Assembly (NCBI GenBank): GCA_015061765.1
Contig: SUVZ01000108.1
Coordinates: forward strand, 1 to 10,264
DNA from: Lentisphaerota bacterium
Lineage (GTDB): Bacteria > Verrucomicrobiota > Kiritimatiellia > RFP12 > UBA1067
Length of the DNA stretch: 10,264 nt
Reading direction: 5' to 3'
The number at the start of each line of letters is the position of its first letter. Position 1 is the stretch's first letter. A program made the translations under genes and the position numbers. Below, piece after piece: positions 1 to 7,237 of this stretch. Below the pieces are notes generated by a model, which was given only the letters and a program-made list of their open reading frames with translations, had not been told where the DNA came from and searched no databases.

Positions 1-1
1 C

Positions 2-892
2 AGGCCCTGGAGCTACACGGCGACGCTGATACCTTTTATCGTGGCATTGGCGATGGCGCCCCCCACCCACGGCATCGCAAGGTGGTGGATAGGGCTCATC
101 TCCGGCATATTCTTCCAGTCAACGGTGAACCTGCTAAACTCGTGGGGCGATGAACGCTCCGGGGTGGACAGGGTGCCGGGAGCGATCCGTACAACCCCAC
201 AGGTCCAGGAAGGCATCATTTCAATGCGCATGCTTCTTGCGGTGTCGCTCTTCTGCGCCGCGGTCGCCGCTGCGCTGGGTCTGGCGCTGTGCCTCTACCG
301 TGACGACGGCGAATGGCGCATGTCAATACCGCTCCTCGCCGCTGGGTTCATCGGACTCCTCGGTTCAACCAACTATTCCACCGGGATCAGATTCAAGTAT
401 CTCGGGCTGGGCGTTCCGTTCGTCGCGTTTCTCATGGGTCCGCTGGAGATGTTCGTGGCGATATGCATACTGCGTCCGGCCGACGCATTGACGCATGTCA
501 CGCCGCTTGCGGCGCTGCTGTCGCTTCCGTTGGCGTCGCTCGTGTGCATCATCATGCACGGAAACGACATGCGCGACATTCCCACTGACAGGCTTGCCGG
601 AATAAGAACCGTCGCATCTGCATTTGGTCCGAGAAATGCGCTGGTCCTGTACTGGATATGCCATCTGCTTCCGTATGCCGTATGCGGAATGCTGATTGCC
701 CAGTACGGCAGGATCTTCCTGCTCCCGTTCATGGCGCTTCCGCTCACCAGACGGACCCTTGCCACCGCCACGCGCACATATCTCGAATGTCCGGAAACCC
801 CCAAATGGATAAGGCTCGAGCGTGCCTCAGGCGGGATATACACCGTCTTCGGCACGCTCTACGCAATAGCGATATACGCCGGAATGCGATAG
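2..892 (+). CDS. UbiA-family prenyltransferase, MenA-like (5' partial)
   Basis: Integral membrane enzyme of the UbiA superfamily, which transfers a polyprenyl chain from its diphosphate to an aromatic acceptor; the MenA branch makes demethylmenaquinone. The frame is open to the left edge and begins RPWSYTATLIPF, a typical N-terminal stretch of MenA-like proteins, so the true start lies just outside the window and the GTG at 41 is not the start. Two Asp-rich motifs are visible: NLLNSWGDERSGVD (codons at about 128-169) and NDMRDIPTDRLAGIRT (about 563-610), the second matching the MenA consensus closely. In the first, the Asp usually following the Asn is Ser (NSWGD), though the later two Asp are present. 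Hydrophobic segments alternate through the roughly 296 visible residues and the protein ends at TAG 890-892. The substrate cannot be fixed from sequence, so menA is only a likely label. It converges on the isomerase gene. Confidence 0.85.
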   Translation, partial: RPWSYTATLIPFIVALAMAPPTHGIARWWIGLISGIFFQSTVNLLNSWGDERSGVDRVPGAIRTTPQVQEGIISMRMLLAVSLFCAAVAAALGLALCLYRDDGEWRMSIPLLAAGFIGLLGSTNYSTGIRFKYLGLGVPFVAFLMGPLEMFVAICILRPADALTHVTPLAALLSLPLASLVCIIMHGNDMRDIPTDRLAGIRTVASAFGPRNALVLYWICHLLPYAVCGMLIAQYGRIFLLPFMALPLTRRTLATATRTYLECPETPKWIRLERASGGIYTVFGTLYAIAIYAGMR

Positions 893-914
893 CGGCCGGC
901 TTGCGCAAGGCCGC
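892..914. terminator. GC-rich inverted repeat between convergent genes
   Basis: GCGGCC (892-897) and GGCCGC (909-914) form a perfect 6-bp inverted repeat around an 11-nt loop, which itself contains the palindrome-like CTTGCGCAAG. It begins at the last base of the prenyltransferase stop codon and lies before the isomerase stop codon at 928. There is no T-run on either side, so it is at best a hairpin that slows transcription from both directions, not a classical intrinsic terminator. Confidence 0.4.
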
Positions 915-927
915 AGGGCAATACCTG

Positions 928-1689
928 TCACTCGTCGCGGAACTCGATTTTCGCCGATGCGCGCAGTTCACCCATGAATCGTCCGAAAGCCGCGTTCTGC
1001 ATCTCACGCATGAGCGACGCCCTGAGAGAATCCTTCACTTCGTCAAACGACCTCTCGCAGCCGGGCTTTTCGCCGGTCTTGCGCAGAATGTGAAAACCAA
1101 ACTGCGTCTCCACCACATTCGAAATCTCGTCCACCTTCATCTCGAAAGCGGCCTTGTCGAACTCAGGGACCATCTGCCCGGGACCGAACCATCCGAGATC
1201 GCCGCCTTCGCGCCCGGACGGACAATCGGAGTTCTCGCGCGCAGCGTCCGCAAAAGCCTTCTCCACATTGATCTCGCTCGTCACACTAGCACGGATTGAA
1301 TCGATCTTCGCGCGTGCCTTTGCCTTCGTCTCCTCGTCGTCGCCATCGGTCTTGACGAGGATGTGGCTTGCCCGAACCTGCGGCGGCGCCTTGAACGCCT
1401 CGCGGTTCTCATTGTAGTACTTCTCGCAATCCTCATCCGTTGGAGCTGCAACGTCCTCAGTCGCCTTGGCGATGAGCTCCTCACGTGTCTTGCCGGCGCT
1501 CTTGGCGGCGTCATCAAGTATCTTGGCTCCGATTACCTGCTCGTGAGCCGTCGACACCAGCTCTTCCATATGCTCCTTCAGGGCCTCCTGCGGCACGCCC
1601 TGCATGGCGTAGAAGTTCAGCATCTGTTCCACCGCGGACTGAATCACCGTCTCCGGAATCTCCTCACCATTAACGAAAAGTTTCTTCAT
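928..1689 (-). CDS. PpiC-type (parvulin) peptidyl-prolyl cis-trans isomerase
   Basis: Catalyses cis-trans isomerisation of peptidyl-proline bonds. The parvulin (rotamase) domain spans about residues 103-205: RASHILV at 106-112, GGDLGWFGPGQMVPEF around 162-177, and the closing VVETQFGFHIL at 192-202. An N-terminal alpha-helical, SurA/NifM-like region (1-100) precedes it and a charged helical tail follows. There is no signal peptide or lipobox, so it should act in the cytoplasm, unlike the related SurA, PpiD and PrsA. I chose ATG 1689 (253 residues, MKKLFVNGEE) over the ATG at 1695 because AAAGGA ends directly against the 1695 codon but sits 6 nt from 1689. The gene is a single transcription unit with its own promoter, divergent from the SLC12-like transporter. 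The client is unknown; a NifM-like role would need nif genes, none of which are visible. Confidence 0.9.
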   Translation of the reverse strand: MKKLFVNGEEIPETVIQSAVEQMLNFYAMQGVPQEALKEHMEELVSTAHEQVIGAKILDDAAKSAGKTREELIAKATEDVAAPTDEDCEKYYNENREAFKAPPQVRASHILVKTDGDDEETKAKARAKIDSIRASVTSEINVEKAFADAARENSDCPSGREGGDLGWFGPGQMVPEFDKAAFEMKVDEISNVVETQFGFHILRKTGEKPGCERSFDEVKDSLRASLMREMQNAAFGRFMGELRASAKIEFRDE

Positions 1690-1695
1690 CTTCAT

Positions 1696-1701
1696 TCCTT
1701 T
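1696..1701 (-). promoter_or_regulatory. Shine-Dalgarno of the isomerase gene
   Basis: AAAGGA on the minus strand. It touches the first ATG (1695) with no spacer but stands 6 nt from the second ATG (1689), which makes the second Met the better start. Confidence 0.65.
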
Positions 1702-1760
1702 GTCTAAAACGGCACTGCGGCGGCAACCCGCACGCTTCTCCGTACTGTTTTTTTCCGCAG

Positions 1761-1769
1761 ATTATACCA
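1761..1769 (-). promoter_or_regulatory. Extended -10 promoter of the isomerase gene
   Basis: On the minus strand the sequence reads TGG-TATAAT: a perfect -10 hexamer (1766-1761) with the TGn extension. No good -35 hexamer is present 16-18 bp upstream, as expected for an extended -10 promoter. Predicted transcription start is near 1754, giving a leader of about 65 nt. Confidence 0.6.
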
Positions 1770-1847
1770 TATCAAATCCGGCTAGACATCCAGCGTTTCA
1801 CGAAGCCATGAAATATTGCATAACTATCAAAAAAATTTGATATGATA
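1765..1847. repeat. Inverted repeat joining the two divergent promoters
   Basis: TACCATATCAAAT (1765-1777) is matched at 12 of 13 positions by the reverse complement of ATTTGATATGATA (1835-1847), with 57 bp between the arms. Each arm overlaps the -10 region of the promoter pointing outward from it. It may be two binding sites for one regulator, or simply two similar core promoters. Confidence 0.45.
1816..1846 (+). promoter_or_regulatory. Promoter of the SLC12-like transporter gene
   Basis: TATGAT at 1841-1846 carries the upstream TGn extension (TGA), forming an extended -10 box. A weak -35 candidate TTGCAT lies at 1816-1821 with a long 19-bp spacer filled by an A-run. Transcription would start near 1853, only a few bases before ATG 1857. 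Confidence 0.45.
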
Positions 1848-1856
1848 CTTGGTCCT

Positions 1857-4073
1857 ATGAAAAAGAACGTGGAAAACAGAGGTTATGGTTTCGGAACCTT
1901 TCAGGGAGTATATACCCCGAGCATCCTGACGATCATCGGTGTCGTCATGTACCTTAGATTCGGCTGGATGCTGGGCAATGTAGGGCTCACGACTTCACTC
2001 ATAATCGTAACCGTCGGAAGCTTAATTACGTTTCTTACAGGCCTTTCGATTTCGGCGCTCGCCACAAACATGCGCATGAAAGGCGGAGGCGCATACTTTA
2101 TGCTCTCACGCTCGTTCGGAGTTGAAGCGGGCGCGGCGATGGGGCTGCCGCTCGCCCTCGCCCAAGCCATAGGCGTTTCATTCTATATCGCCGGTTTTTC
2201 CGAAGCGCTGGTAAACTCCTCTCTCCCGCACGTCGGAACGTGGGATCCCCGCCTCGTCGGCTTTGCGACGCTTCTGATACTCGCTGTCGTCTCAACCGTT
2301 TCGGCCGATATCGCGCTGAAATCACAATATTTCATCATGGGAGCGATAGCGTTTTCTCTGGTCTCGTTTTTCATGGGTTCCGCGCCAAGCTCCCTCACGG
2401 CGGCATCACCTGAAAATCTTCCCGCCCCGCTCGGCTTCTGGCCCGTATTCGCGGTATTCTTCCCGGCGGTTACGGGGATTCTCTCCGGAGTGGGAATGTC
2501 GGGCGACCTGAAAAATCCTGCGCGCTCCATTCCCTTGGGGACAATAGCGGCTGTTCTTACAGGCTACGCGATTTACATGTCCATACCCATATTCCTTTCA
2601 ATCTACGTCTCCGACAGCGCGATTCTCAGGACCGACACCATGATCTTCACCAAGTGCGCAAAGTGGACATTCCCTATCCTGCTCGGCGTGTGGGCGGCGA
2701 CGCTTTCAAGCGCGGTTGGCAGTTTCCTCTGCGCACCGCGCGTATTCCAGGCGCTGGCGCGCGACCGGATTCTCCCGCGCGCTTTCGCCCGCGGCTGGGG
2801 AAAAACGGACGACCCGCGATTCGGCTCTTTCTGCTGCTTCGGCATCGCGGCGGTCTGCCTTTGGCTAGGCGACATAAACGCCATCGCCCCCGTGCTGACG
2901 ATGTTCAATCTTTCGACCTACGCGCTCCTGAACCTTTCCGCGGCGCTTGAAAGCGCAATGGGCAATCCATCCTGGCGTCCGACATTCAAGGTCAAGGCTC
3001 CGTTCTCCTTCCTCGGCTTCATTCTCTGCGTCATTGCGATGTTCATGATCAGCCCGGGATGGACCTTTGTCGCACTGGGGATGGAGACGTTCATTTTCTG
3101 GATTGTAAAACGCCGCGCATTGACCGCTCGCTGGGGCGATATGCGCACCGGACTCTGGGTCGCGCTCGCCAGAGCCGCAATGTTCAAACTCGACGGGATG
3201 AAACACGACCTCAGAAATTGGCGTCCGGATGTTCTCGCCTTTACCGAACTGCCGGTGAAGTCTTCCGATGTCATAGATCTCTCACGGGCCATTTCCGGCG
3301 GACGGGGCATGGTGACACTGGCCTCAATCGTCCCCAAGGCCGCGGGATTGCCGGGGCGCATTGAAGAGTTGAGCGAGATCCTGAGATCGGCGGCGGCAAA
3401 GAAGCGTCTTGACGCATTTGTCCGCGTTCTTGCGTCAGACGATCCATTCGCAACGATGTACACGTTGGTTCACGCGTACGGGTTCGGCCCTTTCGTCCCG
3501 GACACGGTTCTGGTGGGCGTACCGATGAAAGAGCCCCGGCTGATATCCATAAGCGCCCTTGCATCCTTTATCGCCGAGCGCCGCAGAAGCGCGGTGTTTG
3601 TCCGTGAAAGGCTGCAGACGGAGCCGTCCGATGGAAAATCCGCCGTTGACCGCATTGATGTATGGTGGCGCGGCCAGAATCAGAACGGACCGTTCATGCT
3701 GTCGCTCGCAAGTCTTATCGTTCAATCGGCCGTTCGGAAAACACGCATACGCCTCTGCCAGATAGCCGAAACCGGCATCAGCGTGACCGACACCAGAAAG
3801 ATTCTCGACGATTTTCTGCTTTCATCGCGCGTCGAGGCCGATGTCCATGTCCTGCCGCACGATCCGGCCAAATCGCCGACAAAAGTCATAGCAGAAGTCT
3901 CCGTCGATGCGAAGTACACTTTCATCGGATTGCGAGCTCCGCAAAAGGATGCGCCGCCTGAAACTTATGCAGACTATTTCCGCCAGCTGCGCGAAGACAC
4001 GGCCTCGCTGCCGTCAGCCGTTTTCGCGCTGGCCGCCGAGGGAGTGGACTTTAAGCGCATCTACCGCGAATGA
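1857..4073 (+). CDS. SLC12-like cation-chloride cotransporter family protein
   Basis: Inner-membrane secondary transporter of the APC superfamily, cation-chloride cotransporter (SLC12/NKCC/KCC-like) branch. About 12 membrane segments fill residues 15-418. Family hallmarks are GTFQGVYTPSILTIIGVVMY (13-32), GAYFMLSRSFG (78-88), FFPAVTGILSGVGMSGDLKN (201-220), SSAVGSFLCAPRVFQALARD (284-303) and the GDINAIAPVLTMF stretch (338-350). DLRNWRPDVL (451-460) opens a roughly 280-residue cytoplasmic domain that includes RIDVWW (599-604), like the C-terminal domain of eukaryotic NKCC proteins. The ion substrates cannot be read from sequence; bacterial members may carry other solutes. ATG 1857 (738 residues) is preferred because homology begins shortly after it; ATG 1842 lies inside the -10 box. 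Neither has a clear Shine-Dalgarno sequence. It is monocistronic and converges on the VWA gene, with no T-run terminator visible downstream. Confidence 0.9.
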   Translation: MKKNVENRGYGFGTFQGVYTPSILTIIGVVMYLRFGWMLGNVGLTTSLIIVTVGSLITFLTGLSISALATNMRMKGGGAYFMLSRSFGVEAGAAMGLPLALAQAIGVSFYIAGFSEALVNSSLPHVGTWDPRLVGFATLLILAVVSTVSADIALKSQYFIMGAIAFSLVSFFMGSAPSSLTAASPENLPAPLGFWPVFAVFFPAVTGILSGVGMSGDLKNPARSIPLGTIAAVLTGYAIYMSIPIFLSIYVSDSAILRTDTMIFTKCAKWTFPILLGVWAATLSSAVGSFLCAPRVFQALARDRILPRAFARGWGKTDDPRFGSFCCFGIAAVCLWLGDINAIAPVLTMFNLSTYALLNLSAALESAMGNPSWRPTFKVKAPFSFLGFILCVIAMFMISPGWTFVALGMETFIFWIVKRRALTARWGDMRTGLWVALARAAMFKLDGMKHDLRNWRPDVLAFTELPVKSSDVIDLSRAISGGRGMVTLASIVPKAAGLPGRIEELSEILRSAAAKKRLDAFVRVLASDDPFATMYTLVHAYGFGPFVPDTVLVGVPMKEPRLISISALASFIAERRRSAVFVRERLQTEPSDGKSAVDRIDVWWRGQNQNGPFMLSLASLIVQSAVRKTRIRLCQIAETGISVTDTRKILDDFLLSSRVEADVHVLPHDPAKSPTKVIAEVSVDAKYTFIGLRAPQKDAPPETYADYFRQLREDTASLPSAVFALAAEGVDFKRIYRE

Positions 4074-4078
4074 CGCTC

Positions 4079-4119
4079 AAAAAAAAACCGCGTGGCATCC
4101 CAGCCCAGTTCAGCATGCC
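4079..4119 (-). terminator. Possible terminator of the minus-strand operon
   Basis: Read on the minus strand, GGCAT (4119-4115) and ATGCC (4098-4094) can pair around a 16-nt loop, and nine T follow at 4087-4079. The stem is short, the loop is large and 6 nt separate stem from T-run, so this is a weak candidate. It lies about 120 nt past the VWA stop codon, hard against the end of the convergent transporter gene. Confidence 0.25.
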
Positions 4120-4180
4120 GCCGTTGACGGAACGACCTGGCGGCGCCAAAGCCGCTCTTCGCGAGCCTGTCCGCGGCCTT

Positions 4181-4238
4181 GTTCCCGGAGACGATTCCTA
4201 GACGGCCGCAACAAAATATCGAGGTCGCCGAACGTCCT
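4181..4238 (-). pseudogene. Likely remnant of a lost VWA C-terminal extension
   Basis: Directly after the VWA stop codon (TAG 4241-4239) the same frame continues as RTFGDLDILL (4238-4209). Skipping one base (4208), the next frame reads GRLGIVSGN (4207-4181). The joined string resembles the segment that usually follows the LL of ITIH/VIT-type VWA proteins, where a pattern like ILxLGrrxGIVSxxT precedes the end. This suggests one nonsense change plus one single-base indel, or a recently truncated gene. It rests on remembered family patterns only, without an alignment. Confidence 0.35.
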
Positions 4239-5909
4239 CTACCTGCCGTGTCCGAGCAGTCGCCCGGCAATGACACGATCCGCGCGCCAATCCTCCACCA
4301 GTGAGGCGGCGGCAGACTCGGCTGCCGCAAAGTCAAGACTGTACAGCGACTCGAACGCCTTTGAGCCTGAAAGCCCCTGCAGCGTGAACACCAACTCCTT
4401 GACACGCGCCGGACACCTCCCCCGCAGGACAACCGTTCCGCCACGGTAAAGGTTTTTGAGAAGCTTCGGATACGTCTCCGCCATGGAACCGGCGGCGAAC
4501 ATTATCCGCAGATCCGTAAGGACAGGGTCACGGAACGCCGTCGCAAGCGGCTCCATCGAGACACCCGCACGACGTCGACTGCCCTCATGTATGAATGATT
4601 CGCCGCGGTTTCCGCGCGTCAGGAGGTCTATAAGTTCCCTGTTCGCCTCCCTCTTGACGCCATACATGTAAACCGATACGAGTCCGTCATTAAGCGCGGT
4701 GAACCGGGAAAGTATCTCCGCCGTGCCGCTCACGCCCGAGTTTGCGTCGCCATCGGTCACCACGAGGGCTATCAGCGGACGGGTCGGGTCACGGGGAAGC
4801 GTAAGCACGGAGCGAATCACGGAAAACACGTCTGTGCGGCCATGCGCCGTGAGACGCGACAGCCAGCGGTCCGCCTCCTCAAAGGACGGAGCGTCGCATT
4901 CGCGCCATTCCCGGAACGCGTATGTGAACCTGTTGCGGAATGCCACAAGATTGAATCTGTCCCCGGAGTTGAAGCAGGTCCGGAGAATCTCCTTGGCGGC
5001 ATTTCGGCAGTTGCGGAGACGGTCAGAACCGATGGAGCCGGATGCGTCTATGAGAATCACTGCATCCTTTGGGACGACGGGAAGTTCATCCACACCAGCC
5101 TTCGGCGAAAACGTCAATGTGAAATACCGCCACCTCGGGTCTGCAGGATCGAGACATGCGGACATGGAACAATTCACCGCACTCTCCACCGGAACCGCAT
5201 CGGGAACAGACAGAAGCGCACGCACAGCGGCCTTCTCCTTCTCGACGAAACTCTCGTTCACGGCATCGAGAACCTTGTTGTCGAACACGTAATCGACTTT
5301 CGGCATCGCCTTCGCCGGCGCGACTCCTGCCATCGCAGAGGATGAATCCGAGTCTTCGGAGATCTGCGGCAGAGAGAATTCCGGCGCCGGTGCGGCAAGG
5401 CCGGGTACGGGCAGGAACGATTCATTGGGCATGCCCGCCGATGGGGCCGCGGACGATGAGATCGCGGGGGCCGGGGGCGAGCCGATCGGCATGGGCGGCA
5501 TACTGTCGACCACCGACTTCACGTCCACCGCCGATGGTTTGGGAAGTTCAAAACCGACTGCGTCCGGCGCTGTGACAACTTCAGGCATCGGCAATTGCGG
5601 GACAGGTACGGCAACCTGTACGGAAACTTCCGCAGCAGGCGCATGACCGCCGCCGACAGAACCGACCTTAGGGGCGGACCGCGGCGCAGGCACATCTGCC
5701 TTGGGCAGGGTCTTCGCCCGTTCACGGAGCGGATCGCCGTTAAATTTGCGCACAGCCATTGGTGGACGGCGATGCCGCTTCGACTCCACAGAAACGCCTC
5801 CCACCTGGCTCATGACCCTCGGTGCCACAAAGAACATCAGCAATGCATGCAATGCCAAAGATATCACTATCGCCAGCAGCAGGAGATCCATATTGTCAGA
5901 ACGCTTCAT
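4239..5909 (-). CDS. Membrane-anchored von Willebrand factor A domain protein
   Basis: A 556-residue protein with a TonB-like N-terminal anchor (hydrophobic residues 8-30), a basic patch (RRPPMAVRK, 47-55), a long Pro/Ala-rich linker (about 65-205) and a VWA domain (about 280-445). The metal-ion-dependent adhesion site is complete: DASGS at 288-292, T359 in HGRTD and D386 in VTDGD. The tail (460-556, with YPKLLKNLYRGGTVVLRG at 480-497) resembles the region after VWA in inter-alpha-trypsin-inhibitor-heavy-chain-like and YfbK-like bacterial proteins, but no N-terminal VIT domain is seen. The topology implies a periplasmic VWA module that binds a protein partner through a divalent cation; the partner is unknown. 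It is the last gene of the operon, 28 nt after the deaminase. No other in-frame start exists between that stop and ATG 5909; ATG 5891 is a possible alternative. The C-terminus may be truncated. Confidence 0.85.
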   Translation of the reverse strand: MKRSDNMDLLLLAIVISLALHALLMFFVAPRVMSQVGGVSVESKRHRRPPMAVRKFNGDPLRERAKTLPKADVPAPRSAPKVGSVGGGHAPAAEVSVQVAVPVPQLPMPEVVTAPDAVGFELPKPSAVDVKSVVDSMPPMPIGSPPAPAISSSAAPSAGMPNESFLPVPGLAAPAPEFSLPQISEDSDSSSAMAGVAPAKAMPKVDYVFDNKVLDAVNESFVEKEKAAVRALLSVPDAVPVESAVNCSMSACLDPADPRWRYFTLTFSPKAGVDELPVVPKDAVILIDASGSIGSDRLRNCRNAAKEILRTCFNSGDRFNLVAFRNRFTYAFREWRECDAPSFEEADRWLSRLTAHGRTDVFSVIRSVLTLPRDPTRPLIALVVTDGDANSGVSGTAEILSRFTALNDGLVSVYMYGVKREANRELIDLLTRGNRGESFIHEGSRRRAGVSMEPLATAFRDPVLTDLRIMFAAGSMAETYPKLLKNLYRGGTVVLRGRCPARVKELVFTLQGLSGSKAFESLYSLDFAAAESAAASLVEDWRADRVIAGRLLGHGR

Positions 5910-5933
5910 GCAGGAAACACCATTCCTCTCCTT
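5906..5933 (-). promoter_or_regulatory. Strong RBS with 5-codon mini-ORF overlapping the VWA start
   Basis: AAGGAGAGGA (5933-5924) is followed at once by ATG 5923, which opens ATG-GTG-TTT-CCT-GCA-TGA. Its stop overlaps the VWA start as ATGA (5909-5906). From this Shine-Dalgarno sequence the VWA ATG is about 14-18 nt away, farther than usual. AGGAA (5928-5924) can also pair with TTCCT (5917-5913). Translational coupling through the leader, or simply a long spacer, are both possible. Confidence 0.4.
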
Positions 5934-5937
5934 GAGT

Positions 5938-7227
5938 TCAAACCAGAGGCGTCATTATATCCAAACCTATGCGGCGAACGGCCGAAAGGAATTCATATTT
6001 CGCCTTCTCCGCGTATATCGAAGTGAACTCGCCCCTGTCATAGAGTATCACACCGTCGACAATCGTCATTATCACATCTGACGCTTGCACGCTGTACACA
6101 AGCAGATTCGGAATGTCAAGCGCAGGGAGAAGATGCGGCCTGTCCAGGTCAATTACGCAAAGGTCTGCGCGTTTGCCGACTTCGACAAGCCCCGTATCCA
6201 TACGTCCTATGGCACGCGCCGCATTCACCGTCGCCATGTCAAGGATGTCGCCGGCATCTAGGACAGTGGGATCCCGCGCAATGCCCTTGTGAAGCAGTGC
6301 GGCGAGATGCATCTCCTCAAACATGTTGAGATTGTCGTTGGATGCGCATCCGTCCGTTCCAAACGCGATGTTAACCCCCGCTTCCCGAGCGGCTGCAATC
6401 CGCGCGAAACCGCTTCCCAGCTTCATGTTGCTGGACGGATTGTGGATGAGTGTGACACCATGCTCACGCATTATCCTGAAATCATCGTCGGTCGCCCACA
6501 CGCAATGCGCGGCGTAGGCGCCATGATCCAGGAGCCCCGTATCGGCGAGATGCGCAATGGGCGTCTTTCCGTGACGCGCAATGCATTCCTCATGCTCCCT
6601 GCGGGTCTCCGACGCATGCACATGGAGCGGACGCTTCAATTCCCTGTTGGCGGCGGCAAGTTCACGGCAGAATCCGGCATCGGTAAGGTACTCCGAATGG
6701 ATGCACACGTCCGCCACGACACCTTTGTGCGCGGAAGCGTTCCAGTTGCGCGTAAAATCCACGCACTCGGCGAGCCTGCCCGCCACGAAATTCAGCCCGA
6801 CACGGCATATGTTCGCCTTGAATCCGGCATTCTCGAATGCCCGGCCTCCAGAATCCGGAAAATCATACATGTCCGCGACGCAAGTCGTACCGCCGGCGAG
6901 CATCTCCATCACGCCCCATGTGACGCCGGCCGCAATGTCCGCGGGGGTCATTCTGGCCTCCACCGGGAAAATCGCCTCCTCGAGCCAGCGCTTGAGCGGC
7001 AATCCGCCGCCGAGGCCGCGTACAAGGGTCATGGCGGTATGACCATGGGCGTTCACCAGTCCTGGCATCACAAGCGCGCCGCGCAGATCCTTCGTCTCAG
7101 ACACCTGCATGCCGTCAGGCACTTCACCGACTGCGGCAATCACTCCGTTTTCGACCAGAAGGCAACCCTTCCCGACCGAATGATCGGGCAGAAGGATGCG
7201 GCAATTCTTGAGCAGAAGTCGGTTCAT
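5938..7227 (-). CDS. mtaD: 5'-methylthioadenosine/S-adenosylhomocysteine deaminase family
   Basis: Amidohydrolase-superfamily metalloenzyme of the cytoplasmic ATZ/TRZ-like deaminases. The closest known activity is hydrolytic deamination of 5'-methylthioadenosine and S-adenosylhomocysteine to the inosyl forms plus ammonia. Metal ligands are visible: HGH (H61, H63) after VMPGLVNA, H204 in HVHASET with the likely catalytic E207, and D292 in FGTDGCASND. The motif HNPSSNMKLGSG (262-273) and the block RGLGGGLPLKRWLEEAIFP (70-88) are typical of this family and argue against guanine or cytosine deaminase. ATG 7227 (429 residues, the usual length) is chosen: GAGAGG overlaps the upstream stop codon 6 nt before it, and the longer frame from 7302 would overlap the LUD gene by about 65 nt. 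It lies 10 nt after the LUD gene and 28 nt before the VWA gene. The exact substrate preference is not determined by sequence. Confidence 0.88.
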   Translation of the reverse strand: MNRLLLKNCRILLPDHSVGKGCLLVENGVIAAVGEVPDGMQVSETKDLRGALVMPGLVNAHGHTAMTLVRGLGGGLPLKRWLEEAIFPVEARMTPADIAAGVTWGVMEMLAGGTTCVADMYDFPDSGGRAFENAGFKANICRVGLNFVAGRLAECVDFTRNWNASAHKGVVADVCIHSEYLTDAGFCRELAAANRELKRPLHVHASETRREHEECIARHGKTPIAHLADTGLLDHGAYAAHCVWATDDDFRIMREHGVTLIHNPSSNMKLGSGFARIAAAREAGVNIAFGTDGCASNDNLNMFEEMHLAALLHKGIARDPTVLDAGDILDMATVNAARAIGRMDTGLVEVGKRADLCVIDLDRPHLLPALDIPNLLVYSVQASDVIMTIVDGVILYDRGEFTSIYAEKAKYEFLSAVRRIGLDIMTPLV

Positions 7228-7237
7228 GACCTGCCTC

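Noticed and set aside
41..892. GTG 41 as the start of the prenyltransferase
   Set aside because: The same frame reads RPWSYTATLIPF upstream to the window edge, which is conserved family sequence, so the gene is cut by the edge.
1796..1813. TTTCA-N8-TGAAA inverted repeat between the divergent genes
   Set aside because: Only 5 bp per arm, easily expected by chance in an AT-rich intergenic region.
4061..4444. 127-codon minus-strand ORF overlapping the VWA 3' end
   Set aside because: Most of it is the shadow of the VWA gene in another frame, with a biased Arg/Ser/Cys composition. Only its GRLGIVSGN stretch is of interest, as a remnant of the VWA tail.
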